A DNA stretch of 64,000 nt from Streptomyces rubrogriseus. GTDB taxonomy: Bacteria > Actinomycetota > Actinomycetes > Streptomycetales > Streptomycetaceae. The stretch lies in contig NZ_CP116256.1 in assembly GCF_027947575.1 (NCBI RefSeq), positions 806,001-870,000 of the forward strand. The letters are read 5' to 3'. A program made the position numbers and the translations under genes. How positions within the stretch are numbered: the stretch's first letter is position 1; each line of letters starts with the position of its first letter. Shown here piece after piece: positions 44,054 through 52,678 of the stretch. The notes beneath the pieces are model-generated. The model did not search any database. It was not told where the DNA came from and saw only the letters and a list, made by a program, of their open reading frames with translations.

Positions 44054-44557
44054 ATGCGCGTCTACGTCCCCCTGACCCTGTCCGGCCTCGCCGAGGCGCA
44101 CCGGGCGGGAGAACTGGGGACCGGGCCGCTCGTCGCCTACGCCGTCACACCGGCGCTGCGCGAGTGGTACCTGTCGGACGACATCGAGGAGCTGGAGTAC
44201 GCCGCCCTCAACCGGGCCGCCCTGGCCTCGCTGCGCCTGCTGGCGGCCGACCCGGCCGGGGCGCGGCGCCGGGTCGTGGTCGCCGCGGACGTCCCCGACG
44301 GCGCCGCCGTGGCCGACCCGGACCGGGGGCTCGATCCGGCGGGGCTGGGCGAGGTCCGCCTCGCCGGACCGCTGCCGCTGGCCAAGGCGGCCGCGGTGCA
44401 CGTCGACTCCGCCGACGCCGAGGCGGACGTGCGCGCCGCGGCCGAGGCCCTGGCCGCGGCGGACGGCGGGGACGACGACGCCCAGTTCGTCGTGGACGGC
44501 GCGGAGGACCACGAGCTGCTCTGGTACGCGACCCAGGAGCTCCCGAACCTGGTCTGA
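44054..44557 (+). CDS. DUF6912-family protein
   Basis: 167 residues starting MRVYVPLTLSGLAEAHRAGELG. A compact alpha/beta protein with no signal, membrane helix or catalytic motif. Conserved features are the starting 'RVYVPLT' strand, the acidic 'YLSDDIEELEYAALNRAALASLRLL', and the end 'DHELLWYATQELPNLV'. Found in Streptomyces between secA and the large glutamate dehydrogenase. Function unknown. The HAD gene starts 58 bp later in the same direction. Confidence 0.85.
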   Translation: MRVYVPLTLSGLAEAHRAGELGTGPLVAYAVTPALREWYLSDDIEELEYAALNRAALASLRLLAADPAGARRRVVVAADVPDGAAVADPDRGLDPAGLGEVRLAGPLPLAKAAAVHVDSADAEADVRAAAEALAAADGGDDDAQFVVDGAEDHELLWYATQELPNLV

Positions 44558-44615
44558 GCAGGAAGAACGTGCCGTGGTGTCCCGATTGTCAGTGGCGCCG
44601 GGTACGTTTTCGGGC

Positions 44616-45287
44616 ATGGGGATGCAGACGGGCGCACACATCGTGTGGGACTGGAACGGCACGCTGTTCCACGACAACGACGCGATCATCGGAGCGACGA
44701 ACGCGGCGTTCGCCGAGCTGGGGCTGGCGCCGATCACGCTGGAGCGTTACCGGGCGCTGTACTGCGTGCCGGTGCCGAAGTTCTACGAGCGGCTGCTGGG
44801 GCGGCTGCCCACCGACGCCGAGTGGGAGGTCATGGACGCGGCCTTCCAGCGCCACTACAGCATGCAGCGGAGCCGGTGCACGCTCGCGGACGGTGTCACG
44901 GAGCTGCTCGTCCGGTGGCGTTCGGCGGGTCGCAGCCAGTCGATCCTCAGCATGTACGGACACGACGAGCTGGTGCCGCTGGTCAAGGGCCTCGGGATCG
45001 AGACGCACTTCATACGCGTCGACGGCCGGACCGGGCCGTCCGGGGGCAGCAAGGCCGAGCACATGGTGCGGCACCTCGCGCAGCTGGCGCTGTCCGGAGT
45101 GGAGCCCGCTCGCACGGTGGTGATCGGGGACGCCGCCGACGACGCGGTGGCGGCGAGCCACGTGGGCGCCGGGGCGGTGCTCTACACCGGGGGGTCGCAC
45201 AGCCGGGCCAGCCTCGAGGGGGTCGGGGTGCCGGTGGTGGACACGCTGGGAGAGGCCGTGGCGGTGGCGGAGCGGCTGGCGGGCTGA
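44616..45287 (+). CDS. HAD-family hydrolase
   Basis: 223 residues from ATG 44616; a start at 44574 would add a poorly supported 14 residues. Motif I reads HIVWDWNGTLFHD, with nucleophile Asp12 but Asn14 where the general acid/base Asp usually stands. The cap region (IIGATNAAFAELGL...) and motif IV 'TVVIGDAADDAVAASHVGAGAVLYTGG' resemble phosphoglycolate-phosphatase-like HADs. Probably a phosphatase of small metabolites, substrate unknown. A TACGTT eight bases before the ATG and no SD suggest a leaderless message. Confidence 0.87.
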   Translation: MGMQTGAHIVWDWNGTLFHDNDAIIGATNAAFAELGLAPITLERYRALYCVPVPKFYERLLGRLPTDAEWEVMDAAFQRHYSMQRSRCTLADGVTELLVRWRSAGRSQSILSMYGHDELVPLVKGLGIETHFIRVDGRTGPSGGSKAEHMVRHLAQLALSGVEPARTVVIGDAADDAVAASHVGAGAVLYTGGSHSRASLEGVGVPVVDTLGEAVAVAERLAG

Positions 45288-45790
45288 CCCCGCCGTCCGG
45301 CAGCGGGGGCGTACCGGCACCTGGGCGTACCGGTCACCGGGGCGCGCCCGGCGCCGCGTCGTACCTGTGCGGAACGTCCAAGTTGTGGGCCCGGTTTTGT
45401 ACACATGCGGCTCATGACGGGGAGCCCGTGCGGGGCGATAGCCTTGTGGCGTGATCAGCGCGATAGCTCGCGGGGGCACTGGTGCCCCTGCCCTGCGCCC
45501 GGCACTCACGGACGACATCCGTGGCCGGGCGGCGGTCGCTGATCCTCGCGGGCGGGACGGGGCATCGAAGACCCCCGGTACGGCGCCGCGCACTCCCCGG
45601 ACGGTGACGGCGAGAGCGAAGTCACACCCGGTGGAAGCGGCGACATTGGCTGATATGCCCCCGCTCCTCTCACCTTGCGGCATAGCGTCGGAGCAGACCG
45701 GACACCCCGTGTCCCGACGTCATGCCGGAAGGCAGGAGACCGTACTTCCTTCTACGTCACGCAACGGCGCGCGACAGGAGTCAGAGGACA
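45288..45790 (+). promoter_or_regulatory. 503-bp region upstream of glutamate dehydrogenase
   Basis: TAGCCT (45439-45444) lies six bases before a GTG (45451) that opens a 133-codon frame. Upstream, ATGACG (45414-45419) is a weak -35 at 19 bp. AGAGGA precedes the dehydrogenase ATG. The stretch holds either a leaderless small gene or a long leader; see the separate entry. Confidence 0.45.
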
Positions 45791-45852
45791 ATGCAGACCA
45801 AGCTGGACGAAGCCAAGGCCGAGCTGCTCGAAAGGGCTGCGCGGGTAGCTGA
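45451..45852 (+). CDS. Possible leaderless small ORF overlapping gdh start
   Basis: 133 residues (starting VISAIARGGTGAPALRPALTDDIRGR) with no known domain, no signal and no membrane helix. The start is placed by a -10-like TAGCCT six bases upstream, fitting a leaderless transcript. Third-position GC is only moderately high, lower than in neighbouring genes, and the frame overlaps the dehydrogenase start by 62 bp. It may be a real small gene or a leader whose translation affects gdh. Low certainty. Confidence 0.3.
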   Translation: MISAIARGGTGAPALRPALTDDIRGRAAVADPRGRDGASKTPGTAPRTPRTVTARAKSHPVEAATLADMPPLLSPCGIASEQTGHPVSRRHAGRQETVLPSTSRNGARQESEDNADQAGRSQGRAARKGCAGS

Positions 45853-48800
45853 GAACAGCCCGGTCGGGGGGCACCTACCGACCGGGACGACGGGCGAGGG
45901 AACTCCGGGCACCCCGGACGGCCCGGACGGCGCCCCGGACTACGCATCCGTGTTCGCGTTCCTCCAGCGCTACTACCGGCACACCGCCCCGGAGGACCTC
46001 GCCGACCGCGACCCGGTCGACATCTTCGGGGCCGCCGTCTCGCACTACCGGCTGGCCGAGAACCGCCCGCAGGGCACGGCGAACGTCCGGGTGCACACCC
46101 CGACGGTCGAGGAGAACGGCTGGACGTGCAGCCACTCCGTCGTCGAGGTGGTCACCGACGACATGCCCTTCCTCGTCGACTCCGTGACCAACGAGCTGAC
46201 CCGCCAGGGCCGCGGCATCCACGTCGTCGTCCACCCGCAGATCGTGGTGCGGCGCGACATCGCCGGCAAGCTCGTCGAGGTGCTCGCCGGCCCGCCCGCC
46301 GCCGACCTGCCGCACGACGCGCACGTCGAGTCCTGGATCCACGTCGAGATCGACCGCGAGACCGACCGCGGCGACCTGAAGCAGATCACCGCCGACCTGC
46401 TGCGCGTCCTGAACGACGTCCGCGAGACCGTCGAGGACTGGGGCAAGATGCGGGACGCGGCCGTCCGCATCGCGGACCAGCTGTCGACCGAGGCCACCCC
46501 CGAGGACCTCCCCGCGCGCGAGCTGGAGGAGGCCCGCGAACTGCTGCGCTGGCTGGCCGACGACCACTTCACCTTCCTCGGCTACCGCGAGTACCAGCTG
46601 CGCGAGGACGACTCCCTCGCCGCCGTCGCCGGTACCGGCCTCGGCATCCTGCGCTCCGACCCGCACCACGCGGCCGACGAGAGCCACCCCGTCAGCCCGT
46701 CCTTCGAGCGGCTGCCCGCCGACGCCCGGGCCAAGGCCCGCGAGCACCGGCTGCTGGTGCTGACCAAGGCGAACAGCCGGGCCACCGTGCACCGGCCGTC
46801 GTACCTCGACTACGTCGGGGTCAAGAAGTTCGACGAGAACGGCAACGTCGTCGGCGAGCGGCGCTTCCTCGGACTCTTCTCCTCCGCCGCCTACACCGAG
46901 TCCGTCCGCCGGGTGCCGGTGGTGCGGCGCAAGGTGGAGGAGGTGCTGGAGCGGGCCGGCTTCTCGCCCAACAGCCATGACGGACGGGACCTGCTGCAGA
47001 TCCTGGAGACGTACCCGCGCGACGAGATGTTCCAGACCTCCGTCGAGGAGCTGGAGCCGATCGTCACCTCCGTGCTCTACCTCCAGGAGCGGCGCCGCCT
47101 GCGCCTCTACCTGCGCCAGGACGAGTACGGCCGCTACTACTCGGCCCTCGTCTACCTCCCCCGCGACCGCTACACCACCGGTGTCCGGCTGCGGATCATC
47201 GACATCCTCAAGGAGGAGCTCGGCGGCACCAGCGTCGACTTCACGGCCTGGAACACCGAGTCGATCCTGTCCCGGCTGCACTTCGTGGTCCGGGTCCCGC
47301 AGGGCACCGAGCTGCCGCACCTGTCGGACTCCGACAAGGAGCGCGTCGAGGCCCGGCTCGTCGAGGCCGCCCGCTCCTGGGCCGATGGGTTCGGCGAGGC
47401 GCTGACCGCCGAGTTCGGCGAGGAACGCGCCGCGGAGCTGCTGCGCCACTACGGGTCAGCCTTCCCCGAGGGCTACAAGGCCGACCACGGCCCGCGCTCC
47501 GCCGTCGCCGACCTCGGCCACCTGGAGCAGCTCGACGAGGAGAAGACCTTCGCGCTGAGCCTGTACGAGCCGGTCGGCGCCGCGCCCGAGGAGCGGCGCT
47601 TCAAGATCTACCAGAAGGGCGGCTCGGTCTCCCTGTCCGCCGTGCTGCCGGTGCTCAGCCGGCTCGGCGTCGAGGTCACCGACGAGCGCCCCTACGAGCT
47701 GCGCTGCGCGGACCGCACCACGGCCTGGATCTACGACTTCGGCCTGCGGATGCCCAAGGCCCCGTCCGGCGGCGCCGACTACCTCGGCGACGACGCCCGC
47801 GAGCGCGTCCAGGACGCCTTCGCCGCCACCTGGACCGGCAAGGCGGAGAACGACGGCTTCAACGCCCTCGTGCTCAGCGCCGGACTGACCTGGCGCGAGG
47901 CGATGGTGCTGCGGGCGTACGCCAAGTACCTGCGGCAGGCCGGTTCGACGTTCAGCCAGGACTACATGGAGGACACCCTCCGCAACAACGTCCACACCAC
48001 GCGCCTGCTCATCAACCTGTTCGAGGCGCGGATGGCGCCGGAGCGGCAGCGCGCCGGGCGGGAGATCGTCGACGCCCTGCTCGAAGAGGTCGATGCGGCC
48101 CTCGACCAGGTCGCCAGCCTCGACGAGGACCGGATCCTGCGGTCCTTCCTCACCGTCATCAAGGCGACGCTGCGGACGAACTTCTTCCAGGAGGCGGCGG
48201 GCGGCAAGCCGCACGACTACGTCTCCATGAAGTTCGACCCGCAGGCCATCCCCGACCTGCCCGCGCCGCGCCCGGCGTTCGAGATCTGGGTGTACTCGCC
48301 GCGCGTCGAGGGCGTGCACCTGCGCTTCGGCAAGGTCGCCCGCGGTGGTCTGCGCTGGTCGGACCGCCGCGAGGACTTCCGCACCGAGATCCTCGGCCTG
48401 GTCAAGGCGCAGATGGTGAAGAACACCGTCATCGTGCCGGTCGGCGCCAAGGGCGGCTTCGTCGCCAAGCAGCTGCCCGACCCGGGCGTCGACCGCGACG
48501 CGTGGATGGCGGAGGGCATCGCCAGCTACAAGACGTTCATCTCGGCGCTGCTCGACATCACCGACAACATGGTGGCCGGCGAGGTCGTGCACCCCGCCGA
48601 CGTCGTCCGGCACGACGAGGACGACACCTACCTCGTGGTCGCCGCCGACAAGGGCACCGCGAAGTTCTCCGACATCGCCAACGAGGTCGCCGAGTCCTAC
48701 AACTTCTGGCTGGGCGACGCCTTCGCCTCCGGCGGCAGCGCGGGCTACGACCACAAGGGCATGGGCATCACCGCCCGCGGCGCCTGGGAGTCCGTCAAGC

Positions 48801-50752
48801 GGCACTTCCGGGAGCTGGGCGTGGACACCCAGACCCAGGACTTCACGGTCGTCGGCATCGGCGACATGTCCGGTGACGTCTTCGGCAACGGCATGCTGCT
48901 CAGCGAGCACATCCGCCTGGTCGCCGCCTTCGACCACCGGCACATCTTCATCGACCCGACGCCGGACGCGGCCACCTCCTACGCCGAGCGCCGCCGGCTG
49001 TTCGAGCTGCCCCGCTCGTCCTGGGAGGACTACAACACCGAGCTGCTCTCGGCGGGCGGCGGGATCTTCCCGCGCACGGCCAAGTCCATCCCGGTCAACG
49101 CGCACGTCCGGGAGGCCCTCGGCATCGAGGCGGGCGTCACCAAGATGACCCCGGCCGAGCTGATGAAGGCGATCCTCAGCTCCCCGGTGGACCTGCTGTG
49201 GAACGGCGGCATCGGCACGTACGTCAAGGCGTCCACCGAGTCCAACGCGGACGTCGGCGACAAGGGCAACGACGCCATCCGCGTCGACGGCAAGGACCTG
49301 CGCGTCCAGGTCGTCGGCGAGGGCGGCAACCTGGGCCTGACCCAGCTGGGCCGGATCGAGTTCGCGCTCCAGGGCGGCCGGATCAACACCGACGCCATCG
49401 ACAACAGCGCGGGCGTGGACACCTCCGACCACGAGGTGAACATCAAGATCCTGCTCAACGGTCTCGTCAAGGACGGCGACATGACCGTCAAGCAGCGCAA
49501 CAAGCTGCTCGCCCAGATGACCGACGAGGTCGGCGCGCTGGTCCTGCGCAACAACTACGCGCAGAACACGGCGATCGCCAACGCGCTCGCGCAGTCCAAG
49601 GACATGCTCCACGCCCAGCAGCGCTTCATGCGGCACCTGGTCAGGGAGGGCCACCTCAACCGGGCGCTGGAGTTCCTGCCCACCGACCGCCAGATCCGCG
49701 AGCGGCTGAGCAGCGGACACGGTCTGACCGGCCCGGAGACGGCCGTGCTGCTGGCGTACACGAAGATCACGGTCGCCGAGGAGCTGCTGCACACCTCGCT
49801 GCCGGACGACCCGTACCTCAAGGGTCTGCTGCACGCCTACTTCCCGACGGCGCTGCGCGAGCAGTTCGCCGAGCAGGTCGACGGCCACCCGCTGCGCCGC
49901 GAGATCACGACGACCGTCCTGGTCAACGACACGGTCAACACGGGCGGTACGACGTATCTGCACCGGATGCGCGAGGAGACCGGCGCGTCGCTCGAGGAGA
50001 TCGTGCGGGCGCAGACCGTGGCGCGGGCGATCTTCCGCTCCTCCCCGGTCTGGGACGCGGTGGAGGAGCTGGACACCAAGGTCGACGCCGCCGTCCAGAC
50101 CCGGATCCGGCTGCACTCGCGCCGCCTGGTCGAGCGCGGCACGCGCTGGCTGCTCAACAACCGGCCGCAGCCGCTGGAGCTGGCCGAGACGGTGGACTTC
50201 TTCGCCGAGCGGGTCGAGCAGGTGTGGTCGCAGCTGCCGAAGCTGCTGCGCGGTGCGGACGCGGAGTGGTACCAGCACATCTACGACGAGCTGACCGGCG
50301 CCGGAGTCCCGGACGAGCCGGCGACGCGGGTGGCCGGGTTCTCCTCGGTCTTCGCGGCGCTGGACATCGTGTCGGTGGCCGACCGCATGGGCAAGGAGCC
50401 GCTGGACGTCGCGGAGGTGTACTACGACCTCGCCGACCGGCTGGGCGTCACCCAGCTGATGGACCGGATCAGTGACCTGCCGCGGGACGACCGCTGGCAG
50501 TCCATGGCCCGTGCGGCGATCCGCGAGGACCTGTACGCGGCGCACGCGGCGCTGACCGCGGACGTCCTGGCGGTGGGCAACGGGTCGTCGACGCCGGAGC
50601 AGCGGTTCAAGGCGTGGGAGGAGAAGAACGCGGCGATTCTCGGGCGGGCGCGGACCACGCTGGAGGAGATCCGGGGGTCGGACGCGTTTGATCTGTCCAA
50701 CCTTTCGGTGGCCATGCGGACGATGCGGACGTTGCTGCGCACGCATTCGTAG
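45791..50752 (+). CDS. gdh: NAD-dependent glutamate dehydrogenase, large (180-kDa) type
   Basis: 1653 residues from ATG 45791 (SD AGAGGA), the normal size for the L_180 class, which converts glutamate to 2-oxoglutarate and ammonia with NAD. The N-terminal ~750 residues hold ACT-like regulatory segments ('SHSVVEVVTDDMPFLVDSVTNEL', 'DDHFTFLGYREYQL'). The dehydrogenase core follows, with catalytic Lys887 in 'PVGAKGGFVAKQLP', 'DKGTAKFSDIANEVAESYNFWLGDAFASGGSAGYDHKGMGITA' and 'VVGIGDMSGDVFGNGMLLS'. Mainly catabolic. A hairpin follows the stop. Confidence 0.96.
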   Translation: MQTKLDEAKAELLERAARVAENSPVGGHLPTGTTGEGTPGTPDGPDGAPDYASVFAFLQRYYRHTAPEDLADRDPVDIFGAAVSHYRLAENRPQGTANVRVHTPTVEENGWTCSHSVVEVVTDDMPFLVDSVTNELTRQGRGIHVVVHPQIVVRRDIAGKLVEVLAGPPAADLPHDAHVESWIHVEIDRETDRGDLKQITADLLRVLNDVRETVEDWGKMRDAAVRIADQLSTEATPEDLPARELEEARELLRWLADDHFTFLGYREYQLREDDSLAAVAGTGLGILRSDPHHAADESHPVSPSFERLPADARAKAREHRLLVLTKANSRATVHRPSYLDYVGVKKFDENGNVVGERRFLGLFSSAAYTESVRRVPVVRRKVEEVLERAGFSPNSHDGRDLLQILETYPRDEMFQTSVEELEPIVTSVLYLQERRRLRLYLRQDEYGRYYSALVYLPRDRYTTGVRLRIIDILKEELGGTSVDFTAWNTESILSRLHFVVRVPQGTELPHLSDSDKERVEARLVEAARSWADGFGEALTAEFGEERAAELLRHYGSAFPEGYKADHGPRSAVADLGHLEQLDEEKTFALSLYEPVGAAPEERRFKIYQKGGSVSLSAVLPVLSRLGVEVTDERPYELRCADRTTAWIYDFGLRMPKAPSGGADYLGDDARERVQDAFAATWTGKAENDGFNALVLSAGLTWREAMVLRAYAKYLRQAGSTFSQDYMEDTLRNNVHTTRLLINLFEARMAPERQRAGREIVDALLEEVDAALDQVASLDEDRILRSFLTVIKATLRTNFFQEAAGGKPHDYVSMKFDPQAIPDLPAPRPAFEIWVYSPRVEGVHLRFGKVARGGLRWSDRREDFRTEILGLVKAQMVKNTVIVPVGAKGGFVAKQLPDPGVDRDAWMAEGIASYKTFISALLDITDNMVAGEVVHPADVVRHDEDDTYLVVAADKGTAKFSDIANEVAESYNFWLGDAFASGGSAGYDHKGMGITARGAWESVKRHFRELGVDTQTQDFTVVGIGDMSGDVFGNGMLLSEHIRLVAAFDHRHIFIDPTPDAATSYAERRRLFELPRSSWEDYNTELLSAGGGIFPRTAKSIPVNAHVREALGIEAGVTKMTPAELMKAILSSPVDLLWNGGIGTYVKASTESNADVGDKGNDAIRVDGKDLRVQVVGEGGNLGLTQLGRIEFALQGGRINTDAIDNSAGVDTSDHEVNIKILLNGLVKDGDMTVKQRNKLLAQMTDEVGALVLRNNYAQNTAIANALAQSKDMLHAQQRFMRHLVREGHLNRALEFLPTDRQIRERLSSGHGLTGPETAVLLAYTKITVAEELLHTSLPDDPYLKGLLHAYFPTALREQFAEQVDGHPLRREITTTVLVNDTVNTGGTTYLHRMREETGASLEEIVRAQTVARAIFRSSPVWDAVEELDTKVDAAVQTRIRLHSRRLVERGTRWLLNNRPQPLELAETVDFFAERVEQVWSQLPKLLRGADAEWYQHIYDELTGAGVPDEPATRVAGFSSVFAALDIVSVADRMGKEPLDVAEVYYDLADRLGVTQLMDRISDLPRDDRWQSMARAAIREDLYAAHAALTADVLAVGNGSSTPEQRFKAWEEKNAAILGRARTTLEEIRGSDAFDLSNLSVAMRTMRTLLRTHS

Positions 50753-50782
50753 GCGGGGCGGCGTTTTCGTCGTTGCTGTGAG

Positions 50783-50816
50783 AGGCGCCCTGGGCCGGGT
50801 TCGGTCCGGGGCGCCT
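50783..50816 (+). terminator. gdh terminator hairpin
   Basis: AGGCGCCC (50783-50790) pairs with GGGCGCCT (50809-50816), and TTTCC follows. It starts 30 bases after the gdh stop. Confidence 0.7.
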
Positions 50817-50885
50817 TTCCGTCGCGCCCGGGGTGGGCGTGGACGCGGGGTGGGGGCGCAGCCCGGCGCTTACGGGGTGCCGCTG

Positions 50886-50924
50886 CGCCCACCCGTGCCG
50901 CCCCAGCGGCACGACTGCCCGCAG
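50886..50924 (-). repeat. 39-nt dispersed palindromic repeat, copy 2
   Basis: Exact reverse-strand copy of 8496-8534, including the CGTGCCGC/GCGGCACG hairpin. A partial second unit, ACGACTGCCCGCAG, follows at 50936-50949. Located in the convergent gap between gdh and the GT2 gene. Confidence 0.8.
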
Positions 50925-50962
50925 TTAGGGCGGCTACGACTGCCCGCAGGTACGGGGCCGGG

Positions 50963-52678
50963 TCAACGGAGGACGTTGGACACCAGGCGAGCTGCTCTTC
51001 GGGTTCTCGGGGTGGAGAGGCGGCGCGCGGCAGGGCGGAGGATCCTGGCCGTCGTGCCCACCGGCTGCCAGGTGATCTGGAGGCGGCCCGGGTTGTGGCC
51101 CTCCGGGCGGAGGGTGACGCGGTGCGGGGTGATGCCGGTGCGGTAGGGGACGCGGGCCGTGAGGGGCGGGAAGGCCAGTGGCGCCAGGAGGATGCCCGTG
51201 TGGGTGCGGCCGCGATGGCGCAGGCGGAGCACGGGATGGCGGGTGCCCGCGAAGCCGTGCGGGGGGAGACGGGCCGCCGCCAGGTCCAGGCGGACGCGGC
51301 CCTCGAAGAGCCCGGGGCGGACGGGCGAGAGGCGGAAGGGCACCGTGAGGCGCCTGCGGCCGGGGGAGAGGTGGAGCACCGCGCGCTGGGGGCCGACGGG
51401 GAGGCGCAGGGCCGGGTCGTAGGTGCGGACGGTGAGGTCGACCGAGGCACCGGGGCCACGCGTGATCTCCGTGATCTCGTGCCGGAGCAGGGCGGTGAAG
51501 AACGGACGGGTGTCCAGTTCCAGGTCGGTCAGGTCCAGCTCGCGCCGGGACTCGGGGGAGGCCGGGACCTCCTCGCCCCAGTACACGCGGCCGCTCTCCT
51601 CGTCCGGCGTCACCCGGCGCGGTGCCACGTCGTGGCCGAGGCCGCGGGCCGCCGTGCGCAGGTCGGACAGGCGCCGGTCGCGCAGCAGCCGCAGGACGAC
51701 CCGTTCGGCGCGGGGCAGCCGGGCGCAGGCCCCCTCGGCGAGCGTGTCGAGGTAGGGGTTCATCAGGTCCGCGAAGGAGGCCAGCCAGGTGTCGTCCCGG
51801 TAGGGGAGGTCACCGGCGTACATCCGGAAGTCGTGCTTGAGGAACTTGAAGTCCTTGTCCTCGCGCAGCGCCTCGTGCCCGCTCTCGGCCAGGAACGCGT
51901 CGATGAGGCGCTGCACGTGGACGCGGTCGCGGACGTTGGTGAGCTTGTGCCGCTGGTTGGAGATGGAGGCGGAGTCGGCGGCCGCGTACGGGGCGATGTA
52001 CCAGCGGTAGACCGGCTCGGGCACGACGGTGAACGTCTTGGCCAGGCAGTACGCCTGGGCCGAGAAGAGCTGGTCCTCGTAGTGGATGCCCTCGGGGAAG
52101 CGCAGGCCGTGCCGGTCGAGGAAGGCACGGGCGTACATCTTGCTGGTGGAGAGGTGCTCGAAGAACAGGCGCGGGTCGGCCTCGATGCCGTCCAGGGTGC
52201 GGCGTTCGGCGACCAGGTGCGGCATCCAGGTCGTGCGGCGTCCGCCGTCCACGCGGATGCGGTGCACGGCGCCCATGGCGAAGTCCAGGTCGCGTTCGCG
52301 GTGGGCGGCGAGCAGGACCTCGACGGCGCGTTCGGGGAGTTCGTCGTCGCTGTCCAGGAACATCAGGTACGGCGCCCGCGCGATCTCCAGGGCGCGGTTA
52401 CGGGGGGCGCTGCACCCGCCGCTGTTCTCCGGCAGCCGGAGGTAGACGACCCGCGGATCGTGGGCGGCCAGTTCGCGGGCCACCTCCTCGGTCGCGTCGG
52501 TCGAGTGGTCGTCGCTGATGACGACCTCGATGTTCGCGTGGGTCTGGCGCAGCGCGGACGCGACCGCGCGGGGCAGGCGCTGGGCGTCGTTGTAGACGAT
52601 GACCGTGACGGTGACGTCCGGGATCTCCGAAGGGAGGAGCGTGCCCGCGGCCGGGCTCGTGCTCGTGGCTGTCCTCAT
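50963..52678 (-). CDS. Glycosyltransferase family 2 protein (wall polymer)
   Basis: 571 residues from ATG 52678, overlapping the previous stop (ATGA). GT-A domain (about 20-290): 'VTVTVIVYNDAQRLPRAVASALRQT', 'VVISDDHSTD', the metal-binding Asp109-Ser-Asp111 in 'YLMFLDSDDELPE', and acceptor-side 'IHYEDQLFSAQAYC'. The C-terminal ~250 residues are beta-rich and of unknown role. Coupled to the CDP-glycerol glycerophosphotransferase gene, so it most likely adds sugars to a teichoic-acid-like polymer. Confidence 0.9.
   Translation of the reverse strand: MRTATSTSPAAGTLLPSEIPDVTVTVIVYNDAQRLPRAVASALRQTHANIEVVISDDHSTDATEEVARELAAHDPRVVYLRLPENSGGCSAPRNRALEIARAPYLMFLDSDDELPERAVEVLLAAHRERDLDFAMGAVHRIRVDGGRRTTWMPHLVAERRTLDGIEADPRLFFEHLSTSKMYARAFLDRHGLRFPEGIHYEDQLFSAQAYCLAKTFTVVPEPVYRWYIAPYAAADSASISNQRHKLTNVRDRVHVQRLIDAFLAESGHEALREDKDFKFLKHDFRMYAGDLPYRDDTWLASFADLMNPYLDTLAEGACARLPRAERVVLRLLRDRRLSDLRTAARGLGHDVAPRRVTPDEESGRVYWGEEVPASPESRRELDLTDLELDTRPFFTALLRHEITEITRGPGASVDLTVRTYDPALRLPVGPQRAVLHLSPGRRRLTVPFRLSPVRPGLFEGRVRLDLAAARLPPHGFAGTRHPVLRLRHRGRTHTGILLAPLAFPPLTARVPYRTGITPHRVTLRPEGHNPGRLQITWQPVGTTARILRPAARRLSTPRTRRAARLVSNVLR

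Noticed and set aside
47456..50746. 1096-codon minus-strand frame opposite glutamate dehydrogenase
   Set aside because: Same shadow pattern as the secA antisense frame; the plus strand has a complete family protein.
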